Source: Lamellibrachia luymesi (lineage: Eukaryota; Annelida; Polychaeta; Sabellida; Siboglinidae). From it: a stretch of 64,000 bases of DNA. How positions within the stretch are numbered: position 1 is the stretch's first letter; every line of letters starts with the position of its first letter. The translations under genes were made by a program, and so were the position numbers. The stretch spans positions 10,390-74,389 of the forward strand of contig SDWI01001313.1 of assembly GCA_009193005.1 (NCBI GenBank), read 5' to 3'. Of this stretch, positions 11,701-23,600 are shown in pieces. The notes under the pieces are model-generated. The model ran no database searches and was not told the DNA's origin. It saw nothing but the letters and a program-made list of their open reading frames with translations.

Positions 11701-13532
11701 ATTGCTAATGTTTACTCCCCCAATAAGCTGCCACCCCAAACCACCCCAACAGTGCAAACACAAAACAAGGGAATCATTTGTCTGCATTGTTTGATTTGTT
11801 TTAATGAACAGGTAATCTCTAAAGCCATCAACCTATAGACCAGTTAGTCTTTTCATGTTGTACGAGTAACAGCTCAGGCATTGGCCAGTTGACCTACAGA
11901 GCACTTTTTCAAAGAGCATGTCGTGAAAGTGGATTCACAGGTCAGACAATGATTTCACAATCTGCTGAGGGTACTGCTCACTACAGAGCACTTTTTCCAA
12001 TGGCATGTTGGAACTTGTGAAAGTGAACCTAACAATAATAATTATTAAAAGAATTAAAATTCAAATGCAAATGCATAAATTTTTTTAGGCATTTGAATGC
12101 GCATTCAAATGCTCAACATTCAAATGCACATTCAAATGCATTTGCATTTGTTAACAAGCCTGGTTCATTCCCTACGAATACCTATATTTCAGGTTTAAAA
12201 TCCATATACACATGTACCTACAAAATGCATTAAAATATAAATAAGTTAACATATAGTGACATATATTGTTGCAGCCTTTTCAAATTATTTTATTCTTTTA
12301 ACTATTTATTTTTCAATGGACATACTGAAATAAAAACATTATTATTACACTAAATAAATATAATAAAATCACCACTGAAGGATTTGTACACAATAACTAA
12401 TTTATATCTGTGTGTTCATAGTTAAACATTGTTCAACTCATTCTTCAATCAGCTACGTGCCATATGTACCTTAGTAAGAGCCATCACCATCGCGATCTTG
12501 CCTCCCATACTGTGGCCAAGCACTATCGCTTTATCAACGCCAAGGTTCCCAAGCAACTGTTCCACATCATCACCCATACTGTGGAAGTCCATTTCTGCCA
12601 CATGTGGACTGTTGCCATGGTTTCTCACATCAACAGTTATCACCTGGAAAAGATACAATGCTTATTTGGAAGAAACTACTTAACAAACACCCAAATGATT
12701 CAAATATACTATTGAAATATTGTACTCAGTTTTGCATAAGACCACCTGGTTGTGGTGACAAGTTTAAATTTGAATGGAGTCACTCGTACAGCGTATTGTG
12801 GATGTGTTGACCCATCTCGAAGCCCTCTCTGCATCATAATTAACTATTTGCAACACGAATAGGAATTTCTGGGGAAACCTGGCAGATTTTGTTTGACATA
12901 GGTAATAGGTATATTCTGATAGATGATGATACTCAATCCGTTTCAGAAGTAAGCAGACAGTTAGGCAGATTTCCAATGAAACCTAGCTGATTTTGTTTGA
13001 TGTAGGTATATTTTGGTCGGAAGCAGAATGCTATATAGGCTGATTAACCAATGGAAAATATGGGTTTATACATAATTTCAAGTAAATAATATGGATTTTA
13101 AACCAAACACAACAGCATGTCTGCATGTCACTTCATCTAAACATTATGTTCCTTGCGATTCAAATTCCTACCTGTCTTTCAGTCTTGCTACTGAAAGCCT
13201 TTGCCAGTGATTCAAAGTTCTTCTTTGAACCCAATAGGCCATGTATGATCACAAGGGGGAGACTATCACTTTTGTCTTCTTTTTGAAATGACGAATATGA
13301 AAGCTCCACAGTACCAGACCTATGACAAACATCACATTATCATTTTACATAACATGATCTTAAACTTTTATTAGCTATGACAGTTTTATTGTATAATGCA
13401 AGTATGTGGGGCATGACGAAATCATAAACGAACATACTGGACGCTTCCATGGGAAGCAGCTCCATTCACTCCTCGGTGGATAAACAACGTAAGTTGTATG
13501 AATGATGTCGGTATTGACCAATCAGCACACAT
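2657..13532 (-). CDS. ABHD11: ABHD11, mitochondrial alpha/beta-hydrolase, six exons, complete
   Basis: Six exons on the minus strand (13532-13438, 13319-13172, 12643-12470, 10470-10291, 5984-5806, 2795-2657) join with matching phases and GT-AG borders into 304 codons plus stop. Human ABHD11 is 315 aa. Visible motifs are the oxyanion-loop HGLLG (residues 58-62), VDVRNHGNSPH, the nucleophile elbow GHSMG (Ser126), NLDAI (Asp224 as probable acid), GPTLF, and GHWVH (His283). ABHD11 is a mitochondrial matrix serine hydrolase reported to maintain lipoylation and 2-oxoglutarate dehydrogenase; this role is taken from the family. The start ATG at 13532 has an in-frame stop upstream. The short N-terminus (MCADWSIPTSF...) would be the import signal but is only weakly basic. 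RAB35 lies head-to-head upstream. Confidence 0.93.
2955..3385. repeat. 22-bp minisatellite in ABHD11 intron 5
   Basis: About 19 imperfect copies of gggaatgacaggaggaacaa plus two bases. The plus strand is purine-rich. Because 22 is not a multiple of three, all three minus-strand frames stay open with the same Leu/Pro/Val/Cys-rich peptide; this is not a gene. Two neighbouring units near 3100-3170 carry GAGGAG insertions. Confidence 0.85.
3541..5330 (-). mobile_element. CR1/L2-type non-LTR retrotransposon, 5'-truncated and decayed
   Basis: Minus-strand reading gives reverse-transcriptase blocks in order: LLKKSTLPKENLNSYRPISN near 4980, SAYKQFHSTETALLKVHND near 4840, LDLSADFYTIDHNILVKRLS near 4740, GVPQGSVLGPLHFTLYT near 4570 and HLYGDDTQIYL near 4490. 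The thumb/connection region follows (SSRLDYCNSRYHNI near 4110, LWNSLPVSDKSVGN near 3760). The catalytic box is YGDD where many relatives have YADD. Several frameshifts and stops make it inactive. The endonuclease half is missing. The 3' end near 3545-3600 carries the 'tagcgc' tail typical of such LINEs. Confidence 0.85.
5331..5805. other. intron sequence, no feature seen
   Basis: AT-rich part of ABHD11 intron 5 between the LINE and exon 5. Short open frames here show no family resemblance. Confidence 0.4.
5806..5984 (-). CDS. ABHD11: ABHD11 exon 5
   Basis: From DVGVRNFMLTNIEKNGGYYW through RINLDAIEANLDLL to GPTLFIGGSLSGHI. Carries the probable acidic triad residue (NLDAI). Acceptor TAG, donor GTACGT, ends in phase 2. 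Confidence 0.95.
5985..7270. other. ABHD11 intron 4, no feature seen
   Basis: AT-rich intron. A weak inverted repeat near 7140-7225 (gtctgg / ccagac, with two tcaattg blocks) is too short to call. Confidence 0.4.
7271..7625. repeat. exact 161-bp direct duplication around a single N
   Basis: Bases 7271-7431 recur unchanged at 7465-7625. The first copy ends directly at the unknown base 7432. An exact duplication abutting an N is the signature of overlapping contig ends that were joined without merging. Confidence 0.8.
7626..8531. other. ABHD11 intron 4, no feature seen
   Basis: AT-rich intron between the assembly duplication and the 28-bp array. No coding or repeat signal recognised. Confidence 0.4.
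8532..10083. repeat. large 28-bp minisatellite (about 55 copies)
   Basis: The unit atcagtcacactggtgaaca plus tgtcggct repeats about 55 times in ABHD11 intron 4. Copies from about 8870 to 9605 are practically identical, while both edges hold variants (tcggccat, tcggccctcgg, ttggct, gagcatg). Homogeneous centre and diverged edges are expected from unequal exchange. True length in the genome may differ, since assemblies collapse such arrays. The left edge of exon 4 lies about 210 bp from the array. Confidence 0.95.
10291..10470 (-). CDS. ABHD11: ABHD11 exon 4
   Basis: Exactly 60 codons, from PGLVSRLIVEDVSPT to QLKDIIP, matching the human ELVERLIAVDISP region and the lid segment after it. Phase 0 at both ends, donor GTAAGT. 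Confidence 0.95.
10471..11123. other. ABHD11 intron 3, no feature seen
   Basis: Ordinary AT-rich intron between exon 4 and the octamer-rich element. Confidence 0.4.
11131..12162. mobile_element. non-autonomous hAT-like element with ATGCAAAT-rich ends
   Basis: The ends form an inverted repeat (CAGGCTTGTTAACAAATGCA at the left, its complement at the right). Flanks carry a 7-bp direct repeat GTTCATT at 11124-11130 and 12163-12169, with 7 of 8 bases matching if read as a hAT 8-bp target duplication. The first and last 130 bp are packed with AAATGCAAATGC-type motifs on both strands. No transposase frame is present. The interior has a degenerate direct repeat (gagcactttttc at about 11895 and 11985). 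Confidence 0.75.
12163..12469. other. ABHD11 intron 3, no feature seen
   Basis: AT-rich intron between the transposon and exon 3. Confidence 0.4.
12470..12643 (-). CDS. ABHD11: ABHD11 exon 3 (nucleophile elbow)
   Basis: Exactly 58 codons, phase 0 at both ends. Contains VDVRNHGNSPH and the catalytic GHSMGG. The donor GTACAT departs from consensus, but phase and homology fix it. Confidence 0.95.
12644..13171. other. ABHD11 intron 2 with a short direct repeat
   Basis: A block of about 40 bases around 'gattttgtttgacatagg' near 12880 recurs in altered form near 12985 ('gattttgtttgatgtagg'). Nothing else was seen. Confidence 0.4.
13172..13319 (-). CDS. ABHD11: ABHD11 exon 2 (HGLLG)
   Basis: Residues 33-81, from SGTVELSYSSF through LVIIHGLLGSKKNF to KTERQ. 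This is the first strand of the hydrolase fold and the oxyanion-hole loop. Acceptor TAG, donor GTAGGA. Confidence 0.95.
13438..13532 (-). CDS. ABHD11: ABHD11 exon 1
   Basis: Codes 31 residues from MCADW to HGSV and two bases of the next codon. Donor GTATGT. A TGA lies in frame five codons upstream of the ATG. This is the only start found that gives the phase needed by exon 2. The N-terminus is not conserved in this family, so this exon is less certain than the rest. Confidence 0.75.
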
Positions 13533-14555
13533 GATGGCGTCTCTTCAGCCACATTCTATGCTTCAATGAGGAGGCGCCGGTCATCCTAGCCATGGCTAAA
13601 AATGCATTTCATTGCCTTTTCTGACGTTCCAATGTGCAGATATAACCACAACAGTGTTGTTTATCTAATAATAATATCACTCACACAATACTGGCATCAC
13701 TCAATCGCCTGCACATTCGAGCATCAAAAAAGGTGATATTCAAATTGCTTAATTATTTACAAATCCGTGATTCAACATCACTACTGACTACATTATATTA
13801 TATGCGTTTGACCATTGTACGTGTTTGGTGTACATATTGCGTCATCATAATGGCCAAAATTATTCATTAAAACTCCTCCTTTCTAATTCACCGTCTGTCT
13901 TTGCGAATGACATTGACAGAGTAGTTGGGGAAAACAGCTCACTCTAATATATTAAGTCAAGACTCGATCACTGCATGCTGACGGCAGTGACGCTGTTGAG
14001 TTAGAGCTGTCAAAATGTGTTTAATTTTCAATACAAATTCCCTTGACACCTACGTATCTTACCCACTGGTGGAATACGCATACACATGCTTTGGTATTAG
14101 CTCAGCACATAAACGGGTACGATTCAAGCTATTTATAAACCGAAACGGAAATTTCATTTTGGAAACAAAAATTATTATGGTTCAAGTCGTCTGCTGATTT
14201 CTACTGACAACTTCACTGTTTAGTTAGTTCTGATCGTTAAGGAATTATATGACCTCATTATATTACATATCGTGATGGTAATTATTATTAATGGAAAACT
14301 GAAATGTATCATGTATATATTACTATTTAAATATATGCAGCTTGTTCAATGATTACTATAAGTCCATGATGATTACTGTGTGCTTACTTCAATCCGTTGC
14401 ATGAATGAAATATTCTGTTTTGTTAGCACATATTACCGAAACACTCAGTACTCATGCGCATCATGAATCACCCTTATTTCCGGTTTCTGGAGTTACGAGT
14501 TCCGCCTCTCGAACTAGTTACATTTTTAGTTTTATGCATTTTCGAAGACATTGGG
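13533..14555. promoter_or_regulatory. divergent promoter region between ABHD11 and RAB35
   Basis: About 1.02 kb separates the two start codons, which face away from each other. Both transcription starts must lie here unless there are further non-coding first exons. I cannot place a TATA box or initiator with confidence. The plus frame is open from an upstream ATG at 14454 into RAB35. Confidence 0.5.
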
Positions 14556-14607
14556 ATGGCGCGTGAATATGATCACCTGTTCAAGCTTCTTATTATCGGC
14601 GACAGTG
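14556..14607 (+). CDS. RAB35: RAB35 exon 1
   Basis: 17 codons (MAREYDHLFKLLIIGDS) and one base. Donor GTAACT. The canonical start is chosen because the family begins here, although the frame is open upstream to an ATG at 14454. Confidence 0.95.
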
Positions 14608-17600
14608 GTAACTATGACTCTTTAATCAATTGGTAATGTTTGATCCTTGTTAAGTGCTCTAGCGAAGTTAATTTTGCTCCGCCCACTCGGAACTTCGCTC
14701 GTCCCACTCCCAGCCCCGGCCCAGGGACCAGGGTTTGGCATATTGGGATTATTGATATTGTGGCTTCACATTTTTGTACTAGTCCATTAACCATTAAAAT
14801 CAGTTATGTGTTTTCAAAGTCAACGACATTTCACATATATACAATGATGCATAATTATGCCAAAATATCAGCAGTAAAAAGGAAATGAGAAATTAACTTG
14901 CAACTACCGTCCAATATTAAGCCCAACACTGGCAACAGGCGTAGTTTGTAAATGCATGGAAAAAACATTAGAAATCACATTATCAGCTACATGAAAAACA
15001 ATGGTCTGTTCAGGCAAAAACAATATGGCTTTATCTGTGGCAGATCTACAGTTTTCCAACTAATTAAAATACTAGATGACTTTAGAAATGGATAATGTAA
15101 GCACATGGAAATAAAAAAATAATAAAAGTGAAAATGAATATTTCATTTCATGACAAGCAATCATGTTAAACATTCACTAGTCACCAGAGATAAGCAAACT
15201 GACTTAGGTGTAATTATCAATTCAAAACTATCATTTGATAATCACATAAACCAAATGGTTAGTAAAGCAACCAGAATGATAAAAATAATCCAAAGAACCT
15301 TCCAATTCCTAGACACACACACTTTCTCGCCACCATATAAGACAATGGTTAGATCTCACCTAGATTATGCTGTAGCGGTATCTGTATAAGATGAAATATA
15401 AAATAGCAATAGAAAATGTCCACAGAAGAGCCACAAAAGAACTACTTGGTATGAGGGACTTATCGTACATAGAAAGACTAAAATTATTGAAGCTACTCAC
15501 ATTAGCATACCGAAGGCTAAGAGGAGACATGATAGAAATCTATAAAATAATGCATGAACTGTACGATAATGAATCTGCACCAAACCTCCTGAAATGGGAG
15601 GATGTGCCACTAAGATCAGGAAATAGAGGACACTCTCTTAAATTGTATACCCAGAGAGCAAAAATAAATCTAATCATGCCCTCTTAGAGTGGCTGAACCA
15701 TGTAATAGTCTACCTAAATCATTAATACAAGCTAGATCGATAAACTCATTTAAAAATCGTCTACACAAATTGCAGTCTACCCAGGCAAAATTATATGACT
15801 ATGATATGAATCTCCATTTATACTGACCACTGGAACTGGAAACTATGAACTCTTAATATTAGATTCTGAAGAAGATCTGATCATTGAGGAACCAAGTGGA
15901 CCCTGTGATCAGAATCATCCTAAGGTATTATATAATATTATACATCAAATTTCAATCAAGATTCAAGGACAAGGTTCCAAGTAAGAGTAAGACTCATGAT
16001 GTAGCATTTTCTTATGTCCATGAGTCATGACATGTCCACGAGTCATTACATGTCCATGAGTCATGACATGTGCATCAAGCATACTTCAGATTACTTCATG
16101 CTTGTGGTGAAGTGAAGCTGAACACAGCCATTTTCAAGAAGGACAGCAGGATAGAAACAACCAGTTATACATAGATACCTGGGGTCAAGTACATTTTCAT
16201 GAGTACGAGTAAAAGTATAAGTACATTTTTTATGACATTTCCATTTCCAAAGATACGGTTACCTTTTACGAACCCCTTCCCTTTACAAACATACAGACAT
16301 GGTATGACTCATAAAATAAGTTTTTGTTTGGAGTCCCTTCTTAACTGCAATTAACAATTCACAAACCACATGTTTTGATATGGTAATACCCATTAAACCA
16401 ATATCTTTGTGGTTAGTCTACCAGTGACCAGGGTTGGGTTTCTGACAGTCAGAAAGTTATTTCTGACATGACAATGTCAGAAAGTGCCAGAAACTAGTTT
16501 CTGATGGGTTTCTGGCATAAGAAACTGTCAGAAACTGTCAGAAATCAGAATGTAATACATTTCAAAGTTGTTCCTTTCACATAGATGTTCCTTGTCAGGA
16601 GTCCTTATATAATGGCAGTCATGTGTACAATTATTCTTGCATAAAAAGAACAAATTCAAGAGTAATTGTACATAATATTATACAATTAATGTCTATTTTA
16701 ATCAACATTTAAATATACATTACATTCATTAACACATTGGGCCCCAGGATTTTATTAAAATTAATTTTGAGCGATTTTACCTCCTTTTGTTCAAAAATCT
16801 GTAGAAAAAAAACTGTTCAATATTGACAATTGCAAGTTGTGTTTATTTTGAAGAGTAGTAATTTCTCCATAGGCATGTATACATAGAAATAGGATATATT
16901 AATAAAATGTTGACATTTGATCACAGTTTGCAAAGACAAAATAGTAAATTTGTTAAAACTTTTAAAGTTATTCTACCTTGCGACTGACATTTGACAATGA
17001 TCCCATGTTATAACCCTGTGCAACCCAGCAAAGAAAATGTAGCTACACTGTATATGTGTTAGCTTTGTACCACTGAAATTTTTTTCAAATTCTGACAGTT
17101 ATTTTTCAGGTTACACCATATTTTATCATGACAAATGTAGAAATAAAAAATTTCAAGACAGCGTGAACAAAACAGAAGAAAATCAAGATTTCTGAAAGAG
17201 CAACACATGCATGTAACAAGCTGTTGTTGTTGCAAAATGTATCCGCTAGGGTGTGGCAAAATTTGGTAGTGTTTAGTTCAGTAGTTATTCGCCAGGGTTA
17301 ATAGTGTAGCTCATAGACAAAATGTTAAACTACATGCATTCACAATTTATCATTATATGTCATTCTGACAATATCTACTCAGTAATGTTGCACTATAGCA
17401 AGCTCAGATAATACTCTTAAAAAAAAATTTTGTAGCTCACTTGATAGTTTAGCTTTGGAAATTGCCTGGACCTGCTTGAATCTTTCTTTGATATCAATTT
17501 GTCTAATCTTACACAGTCAAATATATGTTCTTATATAGCGTGGTATCCAGTCCTTGGGACTGTTCAAAGCACTTTACACGTCACCCCTGGCAGATCTGTT

Positions 17601-20600
17601 CATTCCAACGCCATCTCGACTTCTCTGGGAAGCATTCAGCCATGCTGCAATTACAGCGTGAAGATTATTTGCTTTGCTAATTATCATCATAAAAGTATGA
17701 GGTATAATTTTGTTGGTTGCTAAGATACTATTTTCTATAATAGAATGATAATAACTACATCATGTAATCATGGGAATATTACTATCTTAAATTTTATTTC
17801 GTCACAACTGAAAGCAAAGATAGACCAACTTCACCCTGCTACCAAACAGTTTTGAGCAGCTGAATGTCCCTACATCCAGTGGTGAAAATGTAGCCAATAT
17901 GTAAGCTATACAATAAAGCAAACATGAATCGAATGTGTTGAACAGTTTTATTTGTATCACGTTTTATTTAGAGCTTTGTCAAACGTTGACGATTTTTTTA
18001 ATTAGTATCAAAATGGAAAGCAAAATAAACATATTTCACCCTGCTACTAGATAATTTATGAGTTGCTGGCTGAATGTCCCTATATCCAGTGGGACAAATG
18101 TAGCCATATGTGTAAGCTATAACATAAAGCAAACAAATTATGTTGAGCAGTTTTGTTTTTATGATGTTTTATGCAGAAACATGTAAAATCATTAATAATA
18201 ATAATAATAATTAGAGCACTTTTAGAGCGCCATGGATCCAGGTGACCCTGTTCAAAGGCGCTGACGCAAACATTACGTTCTGTTTGGTTTTGGGTTTCCC
18301 CACACACATCAAAGATGTTGAGTGGCAGGTGGATACAATGTAATTACTGGCAGGCGGCCGGCTTCCAAGAAAATGATATTGGCTAGACCTATTTCTCACA
18401 GTCTGAATTTGCCAGTCAACTGAATTTGCCACATGTTGTAGTTAGCATTACGTTGGATAATGGGTATGTCAGATTATAAAAACGACATGGATGGGCCCAT
18501 CCAAAAGACGGGTGGCCCGGTCTGTGGATGAGTCTATGCCTGGAGCTACTTCTGGGCTGCCACAACAGTCCTGGGGCTATTTCTGGGCTGCCCCAACAGT
18601 CCTGGGGCTACTTCTGGGCTGCCCCAACAATCCTGGGGCTACTTCTGGGCTGCCCCAACAGTCCTGGGGCTACTTCTGGGCTGCCACAGCAGTTCTGGGG
18701 CTACTTCTCGGCTGCCACAACAGTCCTGGGGCTACTTCTCGGCTGCCCCAACAGTCCTGGGGCTACTTCTCGGCTGCTCCAACAGTCCTGGGGCTACTTC
18801 TCGGCTGCTCCAACAGTCCTGGGGCTACTTCTGGGCTGCCACAGCAGTCTTGGGGCTACTTCTGGGCTTCCACAACAGTCCTGGGGCTACTTCTGGGGTG
18901 CCACAACAGTCCTGGGGCTACTTCTTCTCTTACTTCGCGTAGATGACCTTAAATGATCTGCCAGACAAACCTCTTCATGTGAACATATATGACCTGCCAG
19001 ACAAACCTCTTCATGTGAACATATATGACCTGCCAGACAAACCTCTTCATGTGAACATATATGACCTGCCAGACAAACTTCTTCATGTGAATATATATGA
19101 CCTGCCAGACAAAGCTCTTCGTGTGAACATATCTTTGCAGACAGTTGCTTTTAAAAAATGGCTTTCTGAACAATTAACGACTCAGCTCTCAACCCCTGGT
19201 ATTCAAACTTGAGAAATGGTGGTATGTGGGTCACAAAATTCAGTTCAAAGAAATGTTTTATAATGACAATGACCTCCAGAAACCTACACCTAATGATCTA
19301 ATTATTACACATTATGTAAGCAGCTGGTGCTACAATCTTGAATCTGAAGGTTATCTCAGATCACACCTCTCAAATGCACTAAAATTTGTGTGACACATGG
19401 GTTGAGAGATAAAGTTGATTGTGTGTCATTCCCTTCACAAAGAAAGAAACCAGCTCAATGGTCAAGTCATAACAGGGACAGACACAATTTAAAACCCTTT
19501 AAAAATATTTCTGAAAGGTATTCAGTAAAACATATAGTTCATTAAAAGATAAATTTTCCATGTATAATAGGGCCTATGCATTTTTTCCCTTATTTTTTAC
19601 TTAAAAGTGCAGATGCGTATGCACACAACATGCCTCATTTTTGTCTATATAAATGCTTTCATTCAATCATTCCAACTACAAAAACATATATTCTTCCAAA
19701 AATATTTTGTTTTTTGTACACTTTTGCGGTCCAAATAGCACCACAGAGTGAGCATTAATAAGCCGCTCAAGCTCAAGACAGAAGATGCTGTTGGGGTTCG
19801 TATTATATATGGCAAAATAGAAATTGTTTCAGATTTGAACAAAAAGTCAGGGTGCATATTATTTCTGGGGGCCTATTATACACGGAAAATTACGGTAATC
19901 CACATATTTGTAGCTTTTACATTTGTAACTTTGTGGACAGATTCTGTCCCTTTTTTAGTAAACATAGAATCACTTCTAAGGGTGACTAAGACACAGTGAG
20001 AGTTTTATTTTATGTATGAGTGAATTGAGTGACGATATTAATCGTTTGAATTGTGCATACTCGCACCAATTGTGTGCATAGACATGATGTCACATCATCA
20101 TATGTTTCCATGTGTCACCTTTTGATCATAGCTGAACCTGAGATAAAATATCAACCTTTATATGTAGGAATACTATTTCAAGTTACTTTCTTCCAACAAA
20201 ATCACCTTAACTGCATTTCTAATCTATGCTTCATATGTTCATAAAAGATTAATTAGTATTTAATCTAAGCAAAATCAAGGTAGTTCTGATCAGTTTATTC
20301 AGACATTTTGACATACATGTACAGGTTACTCCTGGCATGGAAACACCCATGTACAATCTGTCGCCTTTACAACCCTAGTGCATCATTGGAATATCTAACA
20401 ACATCATGGGATCCACATTGCCAAAAGAGTATTAAACCCCTGGAGGCTATCTAGAGCTAACTCAAAAACAATCACCCACTTTTTGTTCTAGTTATATTTT
20501 ACATTAAAAAAGTGTACGATATCACCATCGTAGTAGATTGTAAAAAATCCATCTGGGCTATTATATTGTGTTTCAAGCATATAGATTAGACTGAATGAAA

Positions 20601-23600
20601 TGGCTGATTTATCTTGAAAATGTGTAGTCTATGCACTCCATTAAAAACGACCTGAAGCGAATAATAAGATGTAAAATGTCTGATGATTCTGTTTGCAGGT
20701 GTAGGAAAAAGTAGCTTGCTGTTGCGGTTTTCAGACAACACATTTTCTGGTGAGTACGTCAAATTTCAGTTGCTTTCACAGCATTAAGATGTTCATCTGA
20801 GACCAGAACTGTTACACATTTATGTCCCTTTATTCAGTGTTCTGTGATTCATTGGCGTGAGTTATGGTTATTTGGTATGAGTATGTGCAACTGTAAAAAG
20901 GAACAAACATTATGCTTCAGTGGTGTTCTTAAGTTTTATCTCTACTTCACTGAAATGTAGGTATTTCATTGAGATGAAATTTGTGAGAAAATGTCATACT
21001 ACAGTAAATTAAAAAAATGTGGAATCCAAATATTAGGTTCATTTACACACATATTTGAAAATAATCCCATCCAGAATTCACTCACATATCATGTGGAAGT
21101 TTGACATGCTAATTTAGAGCAAAATCATTCAGATATCTTCTGAATTCAAATGAAATATCCCACTTTTCTATAAAATCAGGAAACAATATTTGTTGTTCTA
21201 CTGACACCAGTGCTCTCTTGTGATTAAATCAAATTGGCCCACAGCATATATTTCTTTAGGAGATAAGCTTTTTTGATATTCTGGAAATTGGAAATAGCTA
21301 TTTTCATATATCTCTGCGACAGTTTCACCACACATTTCTTTACTTCAATCTCCCTGTTTGATCAGGAAGAAATCTGGAGATCTCTTTTTTATTTCCGCTT
21401 CTAAACTCAGCCTACATATATGACTAACAGTAATTAATAACTATCATTTCAAATTGTACTTTCATGGTGTCAAGGGGGGAATCCAAAACACTAACATATC
21501 AACTTTTAAATACAATACATCAGCATCTTTAAAAAACTAATTAAGTACAGTATTGTTCTTTTTATTACCTGTAAATCAAAAGGTTGTAATGTTAATCCTC
21601 TTTCATTTTTGTCTGAACTGATGCTATTAGTATTACTGAATTATATTTAATGTGAGTGTGACTGAACCCATCAACGATGCTAGATAGTTCAGTGTAAAGC
21701 ACAACATACACTGTACTAATTTTGATAGTTGTATAACATTTTTCAGTTTCACTTTCCCTTCTGTGACTAAGATGCTCTGGGTTAAAAACTAGGATCTTGG
21801 TTAAACTGAAAGTCTGGGAGTGTTGTGTCATTCTACTGACAGGTTTATCTGGAGAGAAAAATGTGTAAACATTGTTCAGTGATAAATACAGGAATTATTT
21901 GTAACATTATCATCTGTCTCCATTACACAACTATTTTTGGTAGCCAATCTCTTTGTCAAAATGTTGTTTGGTAGCTTTCTGTTTATCATTGCATGCATTA
22001 TCATTGGTAGCTTTCTGTTTATCATTGCATGCATTATCATTGGTAGTTTTCTGTTTATCATTGCATGCATTATCATCTGTGGTGGTTATTGTACTTGTTT
22101 TGTCAAGAGGTCAGAGACGGTTGTGTTACCACAAACTCGTTAAATTGCTTATCAGTAATTTCACTGATAATTGTGTGATTATTTCAATTAATATTATTTG
22201 TTATGAATTGCATCATAAGTGTCCCCATGTGTTGCTATTCATCTGTTGCTCTCCACTTAGAGGCCAACATATGATTTCCCAGTGGATTATTTAGCGACTG
22301 TGCTTGCTCCATAGGCACATACATTACAACAATAGGAGTTGACTTCAAAATTCGCACAGTTGATGTTGACGGAGAGAAAGTGAAACTACAGATCTGGGAC
22401 ACAGCTGGACAGGAGCGGTTTAGGACTATCACATCCACGTAAGTTAGCATGCATACATTCCCTTATACTTCTGTGTGCATGCGAGCATTTCGTGACTTAT
22501 GTGTTTTCGTTGTGATTTTGCAGCACCAAATTAAGAAAATTAGTGGCAGGGAAGTATATAATGCTGATTCCACAGCTTTCACATCAGCTGATTCCAATTT
22601 CATTTCTGGAATCAGAATTACATGGCATGCGCATGTGTGTGTGTATGAGTGTATGCTCACATTAACAGCAGCGGATCCAGGGGATCTTAAGGGTCTCGAG
22701 TCTCATCATTAATTTTCAAATTTAAGCACCACCACCAACACTGTATCACTGCACAATTAATTACAGTCATTTTAAAGCACTAATGACACAGTACAACAAA
22801 CACTACATAATCAATCAAAATGCTAATTGTTTGCCATTAAAAAACATGTTTGCCATTTAAAACATGCATAATAATATTATATTCACTGAACAATTCATCA
22901 ATCAAATTAAGCATTTGGTAAAGTGAAGGTTTTGTCGCAGGTACTACCGAGGCACGCATGGGGTCATTGTAGTCTATGATGTCTCGAGTGGAGAGTCATT
23001 TGCCAACGTCAAGCGGTGGCTACACGAGATTGACCAGAACTGTGAAGTAGCCAATAGGATACTAGGTGAGTTCCATCATGCCAGGATTTAATAATACAAT
23101 AATATACTTAATTAATGTTAAATGATGTACAACAGCATGGTGCATCGTACAACAGCATTGGTGCATTGTACAACAGCATGGTGCATCGTACAACAGCATG
23201 GTGCATTGTTCACTGGTTTGTCAAACCATGATATATTGACTGGGTCTTGCAAAACTTGACTGATGTCCTGACTAATCCTGACTAATGTCTGGTTTGTTCT
23301 ACAAACCATGTTCAAGGTTGTTAGGCACAACAACTTGGGCCACAGACAACAATGTAACACAACAGTTAGAACATCAGACTGTCAGGACCGAGGCATGAAT
23401 CCATTGCTATCATTTCAAAGACTGCAATTTTGATCACGCTACATTGCCTCAGTTCACTCAGCTGTATAGATGAGGTTGGGTCTCCTGAGTATTTTAATGC
23501 AACAGTGGTGTTTTATATTGTACTGTATATGTGAACGAATAGTATTTGTGCAGTAATTGTAATATATGTTTCCCAAGGACTGTCTTGTGTAAGAACTTAC

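Noticed and set aside
18491..18956. Two overlapping 140-150-codon plus-strand frames
   Set aside because: They come entirely from the 31-bp minisatellite, which has no stops in those frames. No homology or splice context.
23118..23360. Minus-strand 80-codon frame in RAB35 intron 4
   Set aside because: Contains the 20-bp repeat reading as CTMHHAVVQCT. Intronic and without homology.
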